Shown: positions 1 through 8,025 of the stretch, one piece after another
Layout: each line of letters opens with the position of its first letter
Numbering within the stretch: the stretch's first letter is position 1
Assembly (NCBI GenBank): GCA_026398875.1
Contig: JAPLSB010000024.1
Coordinates: forward strand, 186,001-250,000
Length of the DNA stretch: 64,000 nt
Reading direction: 5' to 3'
Source of the DNA: Gammaproteobacteria bacterium
GTDB taxonomy: Bacteria > Pseudomonadota > Gammaproteobacteria > Nevskiales > Nevskiaceae
Notes under the pieces: generated by a model
What the model saw: the letters and a program-made list of their open reading frames with translations, nothing else
Databases searched by the model: none
Told to the model about the DNA's origin: nothing
Made by a program: the position numbers and the translations under genes

Positions 1-1
1 C

Positions 2-2548
2 GGTCTGCTGGTCGACCGCGTAAACATCGGACCACCGGCGCGCGGCAAGGTGTGGCGCGTGGATGTTGAAGGCCAGCGGCGCGGCAAGAAATCCGGGTGG
101 TATCTGTGCGACTGGTATCGGCTGGACAACGGCCAGCAGGTGGTTGTTGGCAGCTACGGCGTCTGGGTGGGTGATGATCCTGGCTCAATCAATCTCGACT
201 TCGAGGTTGATGCTGCGGTGTCGGCTGCAGAGCGTGACCGCATGCGCGCGGAGCAGCAGCGGCTGTCGGCCGTGCATGCCGAGCATCTGGAGGAGCAGCG
301 GGCCGACGCCGCCAAGCGTGCCGGCGAGATCTGGCCGAAGCTTCCGGACAACGGCGCCGTGCCTTACCTGCAGCGGAAGAACGCGCGCATGTTCGGCTGC
401 CGGATTGGCCGCGATGGGGCGCTGGTGGTGCCGCTGCGGCGCCCGTTCACCGAGGCGCTGGTGGGCCTGCAGTTCATTCAGCCGGATGGCACGAAACGCT
501 TCCTGACCGGCACGGCCAAGCATGGCGCCGCGCATTTGATCGGCGAACTGCCGGCCGACGACACCGCGACCATCGGCCTTGCCGAGGGCTACGCGACCGC
601 CGCCACCTGCTATCAGGCCACCACCTGGCCGACCTTCGTCTGTTTCGACTGCGGCAACCTGCTGGCCGTCGCCAAGGCGATACGCGCCGCGCGGCCGAAG
701 GCGCGCCTGGTGGTGTTTGCAGACCACGATCAATGGACGGTGCGCGGGGCGATCCGCAAAGCGGAGCTAGCCGGCGTAGATCCTCAACCTATCGCTGGCG
801 ATGACCCGCGCTGGGCCGAATGGCGGGCGCGTGGCTGGCTGGTCAACGCCGGCCTCGATGCGGCGTACGAGGTGCTGACACAGTGCACGGCCTCAGTGGC
901 ATTGCCGCCGTTTGCTTCCGACGACGCCGCCAAGCGCACGGACTGGAATGATCTGCACGTCAGCGCGGGGATCGATGCGGTACGCGCGGCGATCCTTACA
1001 CCGGGCAGCCTGATCACCAGCCTGCCCCCACCAGCGCCGGAGCCCGCCACAGACGCGCCAGCCGATCCGCCCGACGGCGCACCGGCAGCAGCGCCGGCGC
1101 CAGTGGTAGCGCTGACGCATGAGCAGCTGCTGGCGCGCTATGAGCTGATCCACGGCACGACCGATGTGTGGGACGTGGATTCGGGCCTGCGCATGAAATT
1201 CCAGGCGCTCAAGGCGCTGATCGGGCCTGTGGCCGCGAAGGCTTGGCAGGACGACACCGCCAAACGCGTGCGGATTGCCGTGCCCGCGAAGCCGAAGGCG
1301 GATACCGGCGCCGCGCCGTCGATGCGGCTGCTCGAGTGGGAGCGCGGGCTGGTGTTCGGCGAGACGGGGCTCAAGGCATCGACGTGGAACGTGATGCACG
1401 TGCTGCGTAACCATGCGAACTGGAAGGGCGTGTTCGGCTTCGACAGTTTCGCGAAGCGCATCGTGAAGCTGCGGCCCACGGCGTTCGGTAGCCCCGAGGG
1501 GTTGCTGACCGATACCGACGAAGTGCAGACGGCGGCATGGTTCGGCCGCCGCGACACCTATCGGGCTGACGTGAAGACCGGTACGGCGCGCGAGGCGATC
1601 AGCGTGGTGGCCGCCGACAACGCGTTCCATCCGGTGCGGGACTACCTGTCCGCGCTGACCTGGGATGGGACCGACCGCCTCGATCACTTTTTCAGCGACT
1701 ACTGCAACGTCATCCGTACGCCGACGATCAGCGGCTTTGCACGCAACTTCTTCATCCAAGCGGTGGCGCGTGTGTTTCAGCCTGGCTGCAAGGCTGACCT
1801 GATGCTGGTGCTCGAAGGCGACCAGGGCGCGCGCAAGTCGACGCTGGCGGCCACGCTGGCCGGGGTGGGCAACTACGCCGACGTGGGCACCGCGCCGAGC
1901 GACAAAGACTTCTACCAGATCATCCAGGGCGTCTGGCTCGTGGAGATCAGCGAGATGGCGTCCTTTGCGCGAGCGGAGAACAGCCATATCAAACGCGCGA
2001 TCTCGGTGGCGGTCGACCGCTTCCGGCGCAGCTACGGGCACAACGTCGAAGAGTTCAAGCGCGAGTGCGTGTTTTTCGGCACGGCCAACAACAGCGACTG
2101 GCAGAAGGACGAAACCGGCGGGCGCCGCTACATGCCGGTGTGGGTTGGCGACATCGATATCGACGGCGTGAAGAGCGTGCGCGACCAGCTGTGGGCCGAA
2201 GCCGTGGCGCGCTATCAGGCGGGCGAGCCTTGGTGGCTGCTGCCTGAAGGCGCGACCGAGGCGCAGGAAGAGCGGTACGTCGAGGACGTGTGGGCCGAGC
2301 CGGTGCTCGACTACTTACGCGGGAAGACGGGCAGCAGCGGCCAGCTCGGCAGCGGCCCGCGCCAGCGGGTGACGATCAGTGAACTGCTGACGTACGCGCT
2401 GGAGATGGACGTCAAGAAGCAGGACCGATCGGCACAGACCCGCATGGGCAACCTCATGCGCCGCCTGGGCTGGACGGCACGGCAGCGTCGGGTGGCTGGC
2501 GCGATCACGAAGATCCGCGAGTACTACCCGCCGGAGAACAAGGCATGA
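2..2548 (+). CDS. Phage primase-helicase (Toprim + VapE-type ATPase), 5' truncated
   Basis: Phage replication protein that would make primers and unwind DNA. The frame is open to the window edge, so the true start and probably an N-terminal zinc-finger domain lie upstream; the first in-frame GTG, at 50, is not convincing as a start. A Toprim-like region spans about 565-735 (GLAEGYATA, then VVFADHD). A linker rich in Pro and Ala follows at about 1020-1110. The C-terminal half is a VapE-family (virulence-associated E) P-loop ATPase with Walker A GDQGARKST near 1820 and Walker B-like VWLVEISEMASF near 1930. The family is common in phages and satellites as the replicative primase-helicase. It is the first gene seen in the prophage and is followed directly by a repeat-rich non-coding stretch that could be its origin. 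Confidence 0.85.
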   Translation, partial: GLLVDRVNIGPPARGKVWRVDVEGQRRGKKSGWYLCDWYRLDNGQQVVVGSYGVWVGDDPGSINLDFEVDAAVSAAERDRMRAEQQRLSAVHAEHLEEQRADAAKRAGEIWPKLPDNGAVPYLQRKNARMFGCRIGRDGALVVPLRRPFTEALVGLQFIQPDGTKRFLTGTAKHGAAHLIGELPADDTATIGLAEGYATAATCYQATTWPTFVCFDCGNLLAVAKAIRAARPKARLVVFADHDQWTVRGAIRKAELAGVDPQPIAGDDPRWAEWRARGWLVNAGLDAAYEVLTQCTASVALPPFASDDAAKRTDWNDLHVSAGIDAVRAAILTPGSLITSLPPPAPEPATDAPADPPDGAPAAAPAPVVALTHEQLLARYELIHGTTDVWDVDSGLRMKFQALKALIGPVAAKAWQDDTAKRVRIAVPAKPKADTGAAPSMRLLEWERGLVFGETGLKASTWNVMHVLRNHANWKGVFGFDSFAKRIVKLRPTAFGSPEGLLTDTDEVQTAAWFGRRDTYRADVKTGTAREAISVVAADNAFHPVRDYLSALTWDGTDRLDHFFSDYCNVIRTPTISGFARNFFIQAVARVFQPGCKADLMLVLEGDQGARKSTLAATLAGVGNYADVGTAPSDKDFYQIIQGVWLVEISEMASFARAENSHIKRAISVAVDRFRRSYGHNVEEFKRECVFFGTANNSDWQKDETGGRRYMPVWVGDIDIDGVKSVRDQLWAEAVARYQAGEPWWLLPEGATEAQEERYVEDVWAEPVLDYLRGKTGSSGQLGSGPRQRVTISELLTYALEMDVKKQDRSAQTRMGNLMRRLGWTARQRRVAGAITKIREYYPPENKA

Positions 2549-3029
2549 AGCGCTTGCGCCATGTCCCAACCCCGGCCGTGTCACGACCTGCGGGCGCACC
2601 TTGTCCCAACCTCGAAACCCTTGCGGGACAAGGGTTGTACCAACCGTCCCAACCTTTTCAACCGCACACACATGTGCAGGCGCATGCGCCAGCGGGCAGG
2701 CGCGCATGTGCGTGCACACCCACACCAGAAAACAGGTCGGTACGGTTGGTACGGTTGGGACAAGCCAATAACAGCAAGGGTTCGAGCGTCCCAACCTCGT
2801 CACAACCTGCCGAAAAGGAAGTCCGGGCCGGGGTTTCTAGGATTTCGCCCGCGAAACACGTCGTCGGCAAAAGGTACTCCCCAGCCCAACGACACGCGGG
2901 TGAGAAGACTGCGCGGAATTCGCGTAGAGGCAGACGCGGCCGGATCAGTTCACAGGCCGCGTGTGAATGGGCCGTGTGCGCGGCCGTGAAGCCTGCTGTG
3001 ACGGCCGTCGAACCTGTGAGATTCATCTC
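2549..3029. other. 481-bp repeat-rich gap between primase and terminase
   Basis: No convincing gene is seen. Two overlapping open frames (from 2545 and 2561) have low-complexity Pro/Arg/Ala composition and no family resemblance. The stretch holds five copies of the nonamer GTCCCAACC, a 9-bp perfect inverted repeat CCTTGTCCC (2599-2607) / GGGACAAGG (2625-2633), and alternating purine-pyrimidine tracts around 2660-2720. Its place just after a primase gene makes a phage replication origin a reasonable idea, but that is inference. Confidence 0.5.
2563..2796. repeat. Five copies of nonamer GTCCCAACC (iteron-like)
   Basis: Exact copies start at 2563, 2603, 2646 and 2788 on the plus strand and one lies inverted at 2753-2761. 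Two copies carry an extra TTGTCCCAACC context (2601-2611 and inverted 2753-2763). The copies at 2646 and 2753 also carry an ACCAACC half next to the nonamer, so they form an imperfect long inverted repeat across about 100 bp. Directly seen; function as initiator-binding iterons is inferred from the neighbouring primase. Confidence 0.7.
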
Positions 3030-3773
3030 GTGAGTCTGCTGAGCGGCCGTCAGCTGGTCGAGGAGCTCGCCCGTCTCGGGCTCGGCACCTGGACGCCAGA
3101 CGCCGTGCGCCAGTGGATTCGCGAAGAACCACCGTGCCCGATCGCCGAGGCCGCCGATCAAGGCAAACCGCACCGTTACCGGCTGGTCGACGTCCTCGCC
3201 TGGCTGCAGGCCCGCGCCGAACGCGAGCGCAACAAGGGCTTCACCAGCGCGGCGGCGCAGCAGATGGTCGATCGCATCGCGCTCGTGCTGCGAAACGTGG
3301 TGTCCGGCGTGCCGATGCCGCCGTCAGACCCTCGGCATCAGCTTTCGCTGGACGCGCCGCCACCTGCGGCCGTATCGGCGGCGGCACCGTCCGACCTGTT
3401 GGCGCCGACGCGCACCGGAAACTTCACGGCAGACGAGATCGAGAACGCCACCGACCTCGATCTGGTGATGAAAGTGCTGCAGGGCCGCGATCCGCAGGCC
3501 TGGAAGCGCGTCGAAGAGGCGCTGGCCGCTCGGCGCCGGCGGCTGGAAGGCGATGGCCTGCTCATTCCGGTCGATGAGCTGCAGCAAACGCTCGATGTCC
3601 AGGCTGTCGCCATGCGCAGCGCCGCCAACGCGCTCGTGATTCCGCTGGCGCAACGCATTCCGGATGCCAGCACCTTCGCGCAGCGCGAAGCCATCATTCA
3701 GACGGCCATCGATCGCATGCTCGAAGGGCTGTCGCGCGGCGACGATGACGCCGACGACGCGGTGAGTCCCTGA
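3030..3773 (+). CDS. Phage terminase small subunit
   Basis: A 247-residue protein that would recognise the packaging site and load the large subunit on DNA. The N-terminus (about residues 1-70) looks like a winged-helix/Nu1-type DNA-binding domain (SGRQLVEELARLG, then WTPDAVRQWI and YRLVDVLAWLQAR), followed by a Pro/Ala-rich linker and a helical region with many Arg residues. GTG at 3030 is chosen because the recognisable domain starts there; the same frame stays open back to 2967 but that part is not conserved-looking. Its stop overlaps the start of the large terminase (TGATG), typical of a coupled terminase pair. Confidence 0.75.
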   Translation: MSLLSGRQLVEELARLGLGTWTPDAVRQWIREEPPCPIAEAADQGKPHRYRLVDVLAWLQARAERERNKGFTSAAAQQMVDRIALVLRNVVSGVPMPPSDPRHQLSLDAPPPAAVSAAAPSDLLAPTRTGNFTADEIENATDLDLVMKVLQGRDPQAWKRVEEALAARRRRLEGDGLLIPVDELQQTLDVQAVAMRSAANALVIPLAQRIPDASTFAQREAIIQTAIDRMLEGLSRGDDDADDAVSP

Positions 3774-5827
3774 TGTCCGCCGCCCGGCTGCTGTCGCCGC
3801 AGGCACGCACGGCCCTGCGCCGTGCCCGTCGGCACTTTGCGCCGGCCCGGCGCATGTCCGTGCGGCAGTGGGCGGAAATCCATCGGCGCATGCACACCGG
3901 GCCGCGCGCCGGGAACCTGTTTGAAGTCGACGAAACCCCGGCGCTCGCCGGAATCCTCGCTGCGTACCAGGACAGCAGCGTGCGCGAGATCTGGTGTCAG
4001 AAATCGGCTCAGATCGGCTGGACGCAGGGCTTCGTGATGAACGTGATGGGCTATCACGTGCACCTCGATCCGTGCTCCATCCTCGTGATCTTCGCGAAGG
4101 AAGCGGCCGTCCGGCGTTTCTTCCGGGAAAAGCTGGAGCCGGCGATCCGGGCCAGCCGCGTGCTGCTCGATCGGATCCCGCTGGATGCGCGGAGCGCCGA
4201 CAACACGCAGGACTTCAAGCGGTTCACCGGTGGCTTCATTCAGGGCGTCGGCTCGAACAGCCCGACCAACGTCAAATCCACCGACGCGCGCGTCGTCATC
4301 GTCGAAGAGCCGGACGACACCTCGAAGAACCTCGCCGGCCAGGGCGATGCCATCGCCCTTGGCCGCGAACGCTACAAGACCTACCCCAACGGCCGGATGA
4401 TCGTCGGCGGCACGCCCACCGTCGAAGGCCTCAGCAAGATCGCGGAGGGCATGAAGAAAACCGATCAGCGCCGGATGTTCGTCGAATGCCCGCACTGCGG
4501 CCACGAACAGACCCTGCGTTTCGAGCAGCTGCGCTGGAAGAAAGACGCCCTGACCCATCATCCGGTCTATGGCACGCACCGGCCGGAAACCGCGCGCTAT
4601 GCCTGCGAAGCCTGCGGGGTCGACGATCAAGAAGACCTGTTCTGGACTGACGACCAGAAGAACCAAGCCGTGCTGGCCGCCAGCAAGCGACCGGACTACG
4701 GCTATCGCGCCACCGCGCCGTTCACCGGCAGCGCCGGCTTCTACACCAACGAGCTCTACAGCCTGTTCGCTGGAAGCCGCTTCGAGTACTTCGTGCAGAA
4801 GTGGCTCGAAGCCAAGCACGCCATGGATAACGGCGACGACTCGCTGATGCGCAGCTTCAAGAACAACCAGCTCGGCGAAACCTTCGAACTGAAATCCGAT
4901 GCCCCCGAAATCGCCGATCTGGTTGACCGCGGCGAGGACTACGCCGAGTGGACCGCCCCAGCCGGCGCACTCGTCGCCACCTGTTGGATCGACGTTCAGC
5001 GCGGTGGCGAGTCCAGCGGCGAAGCGCGCCTGGAAGGCCTCATCATCGGCTGGGGTCGCAACGAAGAAAGCTGGCGAATTGCCCGCGTGGTGGTGAACGG
5101 CAACCCGCTCGAACAGGCCACCTGGGACAAGCTCGATGCCGAGCTGGCCAAGCCGATCCGCAGCGCCGGTGGCGGCACCCTGCCCATCAGCCTGCTCGGC
5201 GTGGACTCCGGCGACGGCATGACGCAGGACGCCGTCTATGCCTACATCCGCGCCAAGCAGCGCGAAGGCCGCGATGCCATTCCCACCAAAGGCGAGCGCG
5301 GCCGTGGCAAGCCCGTGTTCAAGCCGCCGAAGGCGCTGGACTACACCCACAACGACAAGGCCGCGAAGTGGGGCCTGAAGCTGTACCTGATCGGCACCGA
5401 AGCCGCGAAAGACACCATCGCCTCGCGCCTCAAGCTGGCCGGTCACGGCGATGGACGCATGCACTGGCCCACGTCGATTGGTCTCGACTACCTCGAGCAG
5501 ATCACCAGCGAGGTGAAGGTGCCGGGCCGCAATGGCGAACTCACCTGGACTGAGCGTGCCGGCCGCCGCAACGAAATGCTCGACGCCGAAGTCGGCAACC
5601 TGCACCTCGCGCGGAAGCTCCGCCTGCACACCATGCCGGAATCGTACTGGCTGGATCTTGAGCGGCAGATCCGCCAGCCGGAGCTGGCGCTGCCCGCGGC
5701 CGGTCGGCTGTCAGCGATGTCGCCGGCACCACCAACCCAGTCCGCTGCATCGGCCGCAACTGCCGGACCGGCCGCTGCCCGGCGCGTCGGCGGCGCCACC
5801 CCGTTCACCGGATTCGGAGACCGCTGA
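3773..5827 (+). CDS. Phage terminase large subunit (GpA family)
   Basis: A 684-residue packaging motor: ATPase plus nuclease that translocates DNA into the prohead and cuts it. The ATPase half has a lambda gpA-like P-loop region near residues 77-84 (KSAQIGWT) and a Walker B-like VVIVEEPDD at about 174-182. Two CxxC pairs (ECPHCGH near 238 and YACEACG near 278) form a likely zinc site found in this family. The C-terminal half carries the nuclease region (LLGVDSGDGMTQ). Length fits the GpA family (about 600-700 residues). The start overlaps the small-subunit stop. The C-terminal 40 residues are Pro/Ala rich. Confidence 0.93.
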   Translation: MSAARLLSPQARTALRRARRHFAPARRMSVRQWAEIHRRMHTGPRAGNLFEVDETPALAGILAAYQDSSVREIWCQKSAQIGWTQGFVMNVMGYHVHLDPCSILVIFAKEAAVRRFFREKLEPAIRASRVLLDRIPLDARSADNTQDFKRFTGGFIQGVGSNSPTNVKSTDARVVIVEEPDDTSKNLAGQGDAIALGRERYKTYPNGRMIVGGTPTVEGLSKIAEGMKKTDQRRMFVECPHCGHEQTLRFEQLRWKKDALTHHPVYGTHRPETARYACEACGVDDQEDLFWTDDQKNQAVLAASKRPDYGYRATAPFTGSAGFYTNELYSLFAGSRFEYFVQKWLEAKHAMDNGDDSLMRSFKNNQLGETFELKSDAPEIADLVDRGEDYAEWTAPAGALVATCWIDVQRGGESSGEARLEGLIIGWGRNEESWRIARVVVNGNPLEQATWDKLDAELAKPIRSAGGGTLPISLLGVDSGDGMTQDAVYAYIRAKQREGRDAIPTKGERGRGKPVFKPPKALDYTHNDKAAKWGLKLYLIGTEAAKDTIASRLKLAGHGDGRMHWPTSIGLDYLEQITSEVKVPGRNGELTWTERAGRRNEMLDAEVGNLHLARKLRLHTMPESYWLDLERQIRQPELALPAAGRLSAMSPAPPTQSAASAATAGPAAARRVGGATPFTGFGDR

Positions 5828-5828
5828 C

Positions 5829-6122
5829 ATGAGCAACGCCAAACGGGACGACTTTGCCGCCGCGCTGCGGGCCGAGATTGTGGGCGTGCTGGTACGCGAA
5901 AGCGGCGCGCCGGAGACGCACGCCATCCGCATGGCATCCATGATCATGCAGGCGGTGTCGCACCGCTGGCAGGGCACCAAGGCCTACGTGCGAGCGCCGG
6001 ATCGCTACGATCGCGAGACCGTGCTGCGCGATCTGGCAACGATGTCGCCGGAAGAGGTCTGCCGGCGGCACGGAATCAGTCGGTGGACGGTGCAGCGGCT
6101 GCGTCAGCGTGACGCGTCATGA
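5829..6122 (+). CDS. Mor/C-type transcription activator-like HTH protein
   Basis: A 97-residue protein beginning one base after the large terminase stop. The C-terminal third reads as a helix-turn-helix (MSPEEVCRRHGISRWTVQRL), and the overall layout with a helical N-terminal part resembles the Mor transcription-activator family of Mu-like phages. It could switch on late genes, or act on host or superinfecting phage promoters as a moron. Start ATG 5829 is the only sensible start; the open frame upstream runs inside the terminase. Family assignment is by eye and moderate. Confidence 0.6.
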   Translation: MSNAKRDDFAAALRAEIVGVLVRESGAPETHAIRMASMIMQAVSHRWQGTKAYVRAPDRYDRETVLRDLATMSPEEVCRRHGISRWTVQRLRQRDAS

Positions 6123-6133
6123 ATGCCGCCGCG

Positions 6134-6418
6134 TTAACGCTCATTTTTGGGAAGGAATGCGCTTTCCTTCCCGCATGCATTGCAACGGAAAAGGTGCTGC
6201 TTGTGCCCCAGCTCGCCGAAGACCGGATCGGGGCGGCTCCCCGTTCGGACCAAATCGGGGCTTGCGCAGTGATCGCACACGTAGCCGCTGCTGCCGCCAC
6301 GTTTTTCCAAGGCGGCGATACGCGCCTCCAGCTCCGGAATCTTTTTGCTGGCCTCGGCCATCGCCTTCCACTCCCGGCTGTCTTTCACCATCGCCCACAA
6401 GTCTGCGATCACCGTCAT
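6134..6418 (-). CDS. Small coiled-coil zinc-ribbon phage protein
   Basis: A 94-residue minus-strand protein. The N-terminal half is helical with a heptad-like stretch (KKIPELEARIAALEKR, a probable coiled coil), and the C-terminal half holds two CxxC pairs (YVCDHCAS and FRCNACGK) about 30 residues apart, a zinc ribbon. A conserved-looking GSRPDPVFG lies between the pairs. I have the impression that similar short proteins recur in prophages with no known role. Start ATG 6418 is preceded by a G-rich Shine-Dalgarno-like stretch. It runs opposite to the structural genes, which fits an independently transcribed moron. Confidence 0.65.
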   Translation of the reverse strand: MTVIADLWAMVKDSREWKAMAEASKKIPELEARIAALEKRGGSSGYVCDHCASPDLVRTGSRPDPVFGELGHKQHLFRCNACGKESAFLPKNER

Positions 6419-6444
6419 CACACCACCCCCAAGAGGAAACTTGC

Positions 6445-6591
6445 ATGAACATTCGTTTGATTGCTGATGCCACCACCCCGCACACCACCGCCGATCTCGT
6501 CGCCAGCCTGTTGATACGGTCGCTGCTCGGTTTTGTTTTCTGGTCCGGCGTGATCGCCGCCGTGCGCCAAGCGTGGCTGCTTGCAGGCTAA
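6445..6591 (+). CDS. 48-residue single-pass membrane peptide
   Basis: Short plus-strand gene with a good ribosome-binding site (AAGAGGA just upstream of ATG 6445). The product has one hydrophobic segment, about residues 18-45 (LVASLLIRSLLGFVFWSGVIAA), so it is a predicted small membrane protein. The longer open frame from 6109 is not favoured because it lacks this binding site. It is not recognised as a family. Among prophage accessory genes, small membrane peptides often act in superinfection exclusion, but nothing here proves that. Confidence 0.5.
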   Translation: MNIRLIADATTPHTTADLVASLLIRSLLGFVFWSGVIAAVRQAWLLAG

Positions 6592-6632
6592 CAGCGCCAT
6601 GGCATCAGCAGAGCCACGCTGTGGCGGCTGCG

Positions 6633-7130
6633 TCAGCGCCGGACATGAGTCAACGCGAAGGCCGCAATGGCCACATCAAGCGATTCGCGGGCCACCCGGA
6701 AATCCTGCGTCACAAGGTTGTAACCCTGCAGGTCCCGCGTCGTTGCCAGCGCGCCGACGGTGCTCAGTTGACTCCCTCTCGGCAACGAAACCAGAAAATC
6801 GGAGAACGCCAATGAAGCACGCATCAACCCCTCAGCCTGAGGCATCAATTCCGGGAAGTACACCAGGCAAAGCGCCAGAACCTTCCGCGGAGGAATTGGA
6901 ACATTACGAGCGCGAAGCTCATCGTCGGTGGTGGCACGCAGCAACAGATCGGTCCATTCCACTGTGTCCGTCACCGCGCCCGTCAGCGCTTCCAGCTTCG
7001 CCCGGAATAGGACTTTCGTTTCATGTTTTCGGGTGGACGTTGTCTTTAGGAGTTCGACTACACCGGTCACCAGCACACCCCCCAGTGCTGCAAGAACAGG
7101 GAGCACCTTGCCAAATACGCTGTCTTCCAC
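6633..7130 (-). CDS. Membrane-anchored phage accessory protein, unknown
   Basis: A 165-residue product on the minus strand with one N-terminal transmembrane segment (about residues 8-27, VLPVLAALGGVLVTGVVELL) and a soluble helical remainder with charged and leucine-rich stretches. I prefer the GTG at 7130, which has a GAGG box five bases upstream; the frame extends to a GTG at 7205, but that extension would run into the candidate promoter of the neighbouring C4-like RNA. No family is recognised. Position among morons and opposite orientation to the late operon suggest lysogenic expression, possibly in exclusion, which is inference only. Confidence 0.55.
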   Translation of the reverse strand: MEDSVFGKVLPVLAALGGVLVTGVVELLKTTSTRKHETKVLFRAKLEALTGAVTDTVEWTDLLLRATTDDELRARNVPIPPRKVLALCLVYFPELMPQAEGLMRASLAFSDFLVSLPRGSQLSTVGALATTRDLQGYNLVTQDFRVARESLDVAIAAFALTHVRR

Positions 7131-7179
7131 CGATGCCTCGCGTTCGGCCGTGGGTACCGCAGCAGCGTACCAGCGCCGC

Positions 7180-7208
7180 TTGACGTGTTCCGTGCCACGG
7201 TTCACGCT
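7180..7208 (+). promoter_or_regulatory. Candidate promoter of the C4-like RNA
   Basis: A TTGACG hexamer at 7180-7185 is a strong -35 match. At 17-bp spacing the -10 position (7203-7208, CACGCT) is poor, keeping only the A and T of the key positions. Transcription from here would begin near 7215, just before the first paired base of the RNA fold. Weak call. Confidence 0.3.
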
Positions 7209-7215
7209 GTACCTG

Positions 7216-7301
7216 CCGCTGCCTCATGCAGCGGTCAGGTTTGGCGACCTGAGTGAGGAGCGTCGAAAGACGCTCGACGGTGATCCCGTGGCGTCTTTTT
7301 T
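7216..7301 (+). ncRNA. c4: C4-like antisense RNA upstream of antirepressor
   Basis: Structured RNA on the same strand as, and upstream of, the Rha-type antirepressor, as c4 is in phage P1. Directly visible: an outer stem CCTCA (7222-7226)/TGAGG (7254-7258) encloses a hairpin TCAGGT (7235-7240)/ACCTGA (7247-7252) with loop TTGGCG; a second hairpin GAGCGTC (7258-7264)/GACGCTC (7269-7275) has a GAAA loop. An alternative stem AAGACGC (7267-7273)/GCGTCTT (7291-7297) runs into six T's (7296-7301), a terminator. Two exposed pieces, TTGGCGA (7241-7247) and GAGGAGC (7255-7261), are exact antisense to TCGCCAA (7382-7388) and GCTCCTC (7369-7375) in the downstream leader, matching the a'/b' against a/b logic of known C4 RNAs. 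The Rfam identity is not verified. Confidence 0.7.
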
Positions 7302-7454
7302 CATGCCTCAGCCAGTTCTATGGCGGAGGCGTGCAGGGAGGCCGCGAGGCCTGCCGGTTGATGCGCAAGCTCCTCCCCGGTTCGCCAACCCTGCACGTCT
7401 CCGTCACCTTCGTTTGGCGACGTCGGTGACGGTTCTCTGCATCCAGGAGGACTT
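7302..7454 (+). promoter_or_regulatory. Structured leader of the antirepressor, target of C4-like RNA
   Basis: A 15-bp arm CGGAGGCGTGCAGGG (7324-7338) pairs with 7389-7403 through 14 Watson-Crick pairs and one G-U, enclosing a GGCC-GCGA-GGCC hairpin (7340-7351) and both antisense target words. A second stem CCGTCACC (7401-7408)/GGTGACGG (7425-7432) follows. TCGCCAA (7382-7388) can pair either with the C4-like RNA or with TTGGCGA at 7414-7420. CTCCTCC (7370-7376) is also anti-Shine-Dalgarno to the AGGAGG of the gene (7445-7450). A 53-codon open frame (7303-7464) crosses the leader and ends inside the antirepressor start, as icd does near ant in P1; it lacks a clear binding site. Confidence 0.6.
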
Positions 7455-8024
7455 ATGTCGATGACCCGCGTCACCCCCGCTGTGTCCCTTGTTGACGGGC
7501 AAGCCGTCACCACCAGCCAGAACATTGCCGAAGTGTTCGGCAAGTCGCACGACGACGTGTTGCGTCGCATTCGAACGCTTACGTGCAGCGCCGAATTCAC
7601 TGGCCGCAATTTTGCGGTCAGTGAGTACACCGATCCAACCGGTCGCGTGCTCCCGCTGTATCGCATCACCCGCGACGGCTGCGCGTTCCTCGTGATGGGC
7701 TTCACCGGCCGCCGTGCGGCGGCGTTCAAAGAGGCCTATATCGAAGCCTTCAACCGCATGGAAGCCGAACTGCGCGCTCCGGCGAATCCGGTCCCCTCGT
7801 TGATGAGCCGCCGCTGGCTGCTCAGCTTCGATGCCGCTGGCCGCGAAGTGGTGCAGCCGGTGCCGCCGGACGCCAACGTCTGCTCCATCGGGGAGGTGCT
7901 CAGGGCCATCACTGAACCGAACGGTATTCACGTCGAAACCAATGTGCTGGCGCAGTTTGTTGTCGCGGCGACGCATCGCCTTGCGCAACGGGCCGAATTT
8001 CGCGCGGACCAGCGCAAGCGATAG
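7455..8024 (+). CDS. Rha-family phage antirepressor/regulator
   Basis: A 189-residue protein with the Rha (pRha) regulatory domain in its first 110 residues: a start-proximal QNIAEVFGKSHDDVLRRI segment, then NFAVSEYTDPTGR, YRITRDGCAFLVMGFTG and EAYIEAFNRME, the usual order for the family. The rest (about 110-189) is variable. Rha and KilA/Ant-type proteins act as phage antirepressors or block lytic growth in certain hosts. AGGAGG four bases before ATG 7455 is a strong ribosome-binding site and is probably controlled by the structured leader. It is convergent with the following minus-strand gene. Confidence 0.88.
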   Translation: MSMTRVTPAVSLVDGQAVTTSQNIAEVFGKSHDDVLRRIRTLTCSAEFTGRNFAVSEYTDPTGRVLPLYRITRDGCAFLVMGFTGRRAAAFKEAYIEAFNRMEAELRAPANPVPSLMSRRWLLSFDAAGREVVQPVPPDANVCSIGEVLRAITEPNGIHVETNVLAQFVVAATHRLAQRAEFRADQRKR

Positions 8025-8025
8025 T

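Noticed and set aside
893-2041. 382-residue antisense frame in the primase gene
   Set aside because: Composition (His/Arg/Ala rich) is that of an antisense shadow; the plus strand has VapE and Toprim motifs.
2545-3033. Gene starting in an ATGA overlap with the primase stop (162 residues)
   Set aside because: Low-complexity Pro/Arg/Ala product encoded across the repeats; overlapping alternative frame equally good; no family seen.
3698-5629. 643-residue open frame antisense to the large terminase
   Set aside because: It is a shadow of a high-GC gene: no ribosome-binding site, no family resemblance, and the plus strand encodes a clear terminase.
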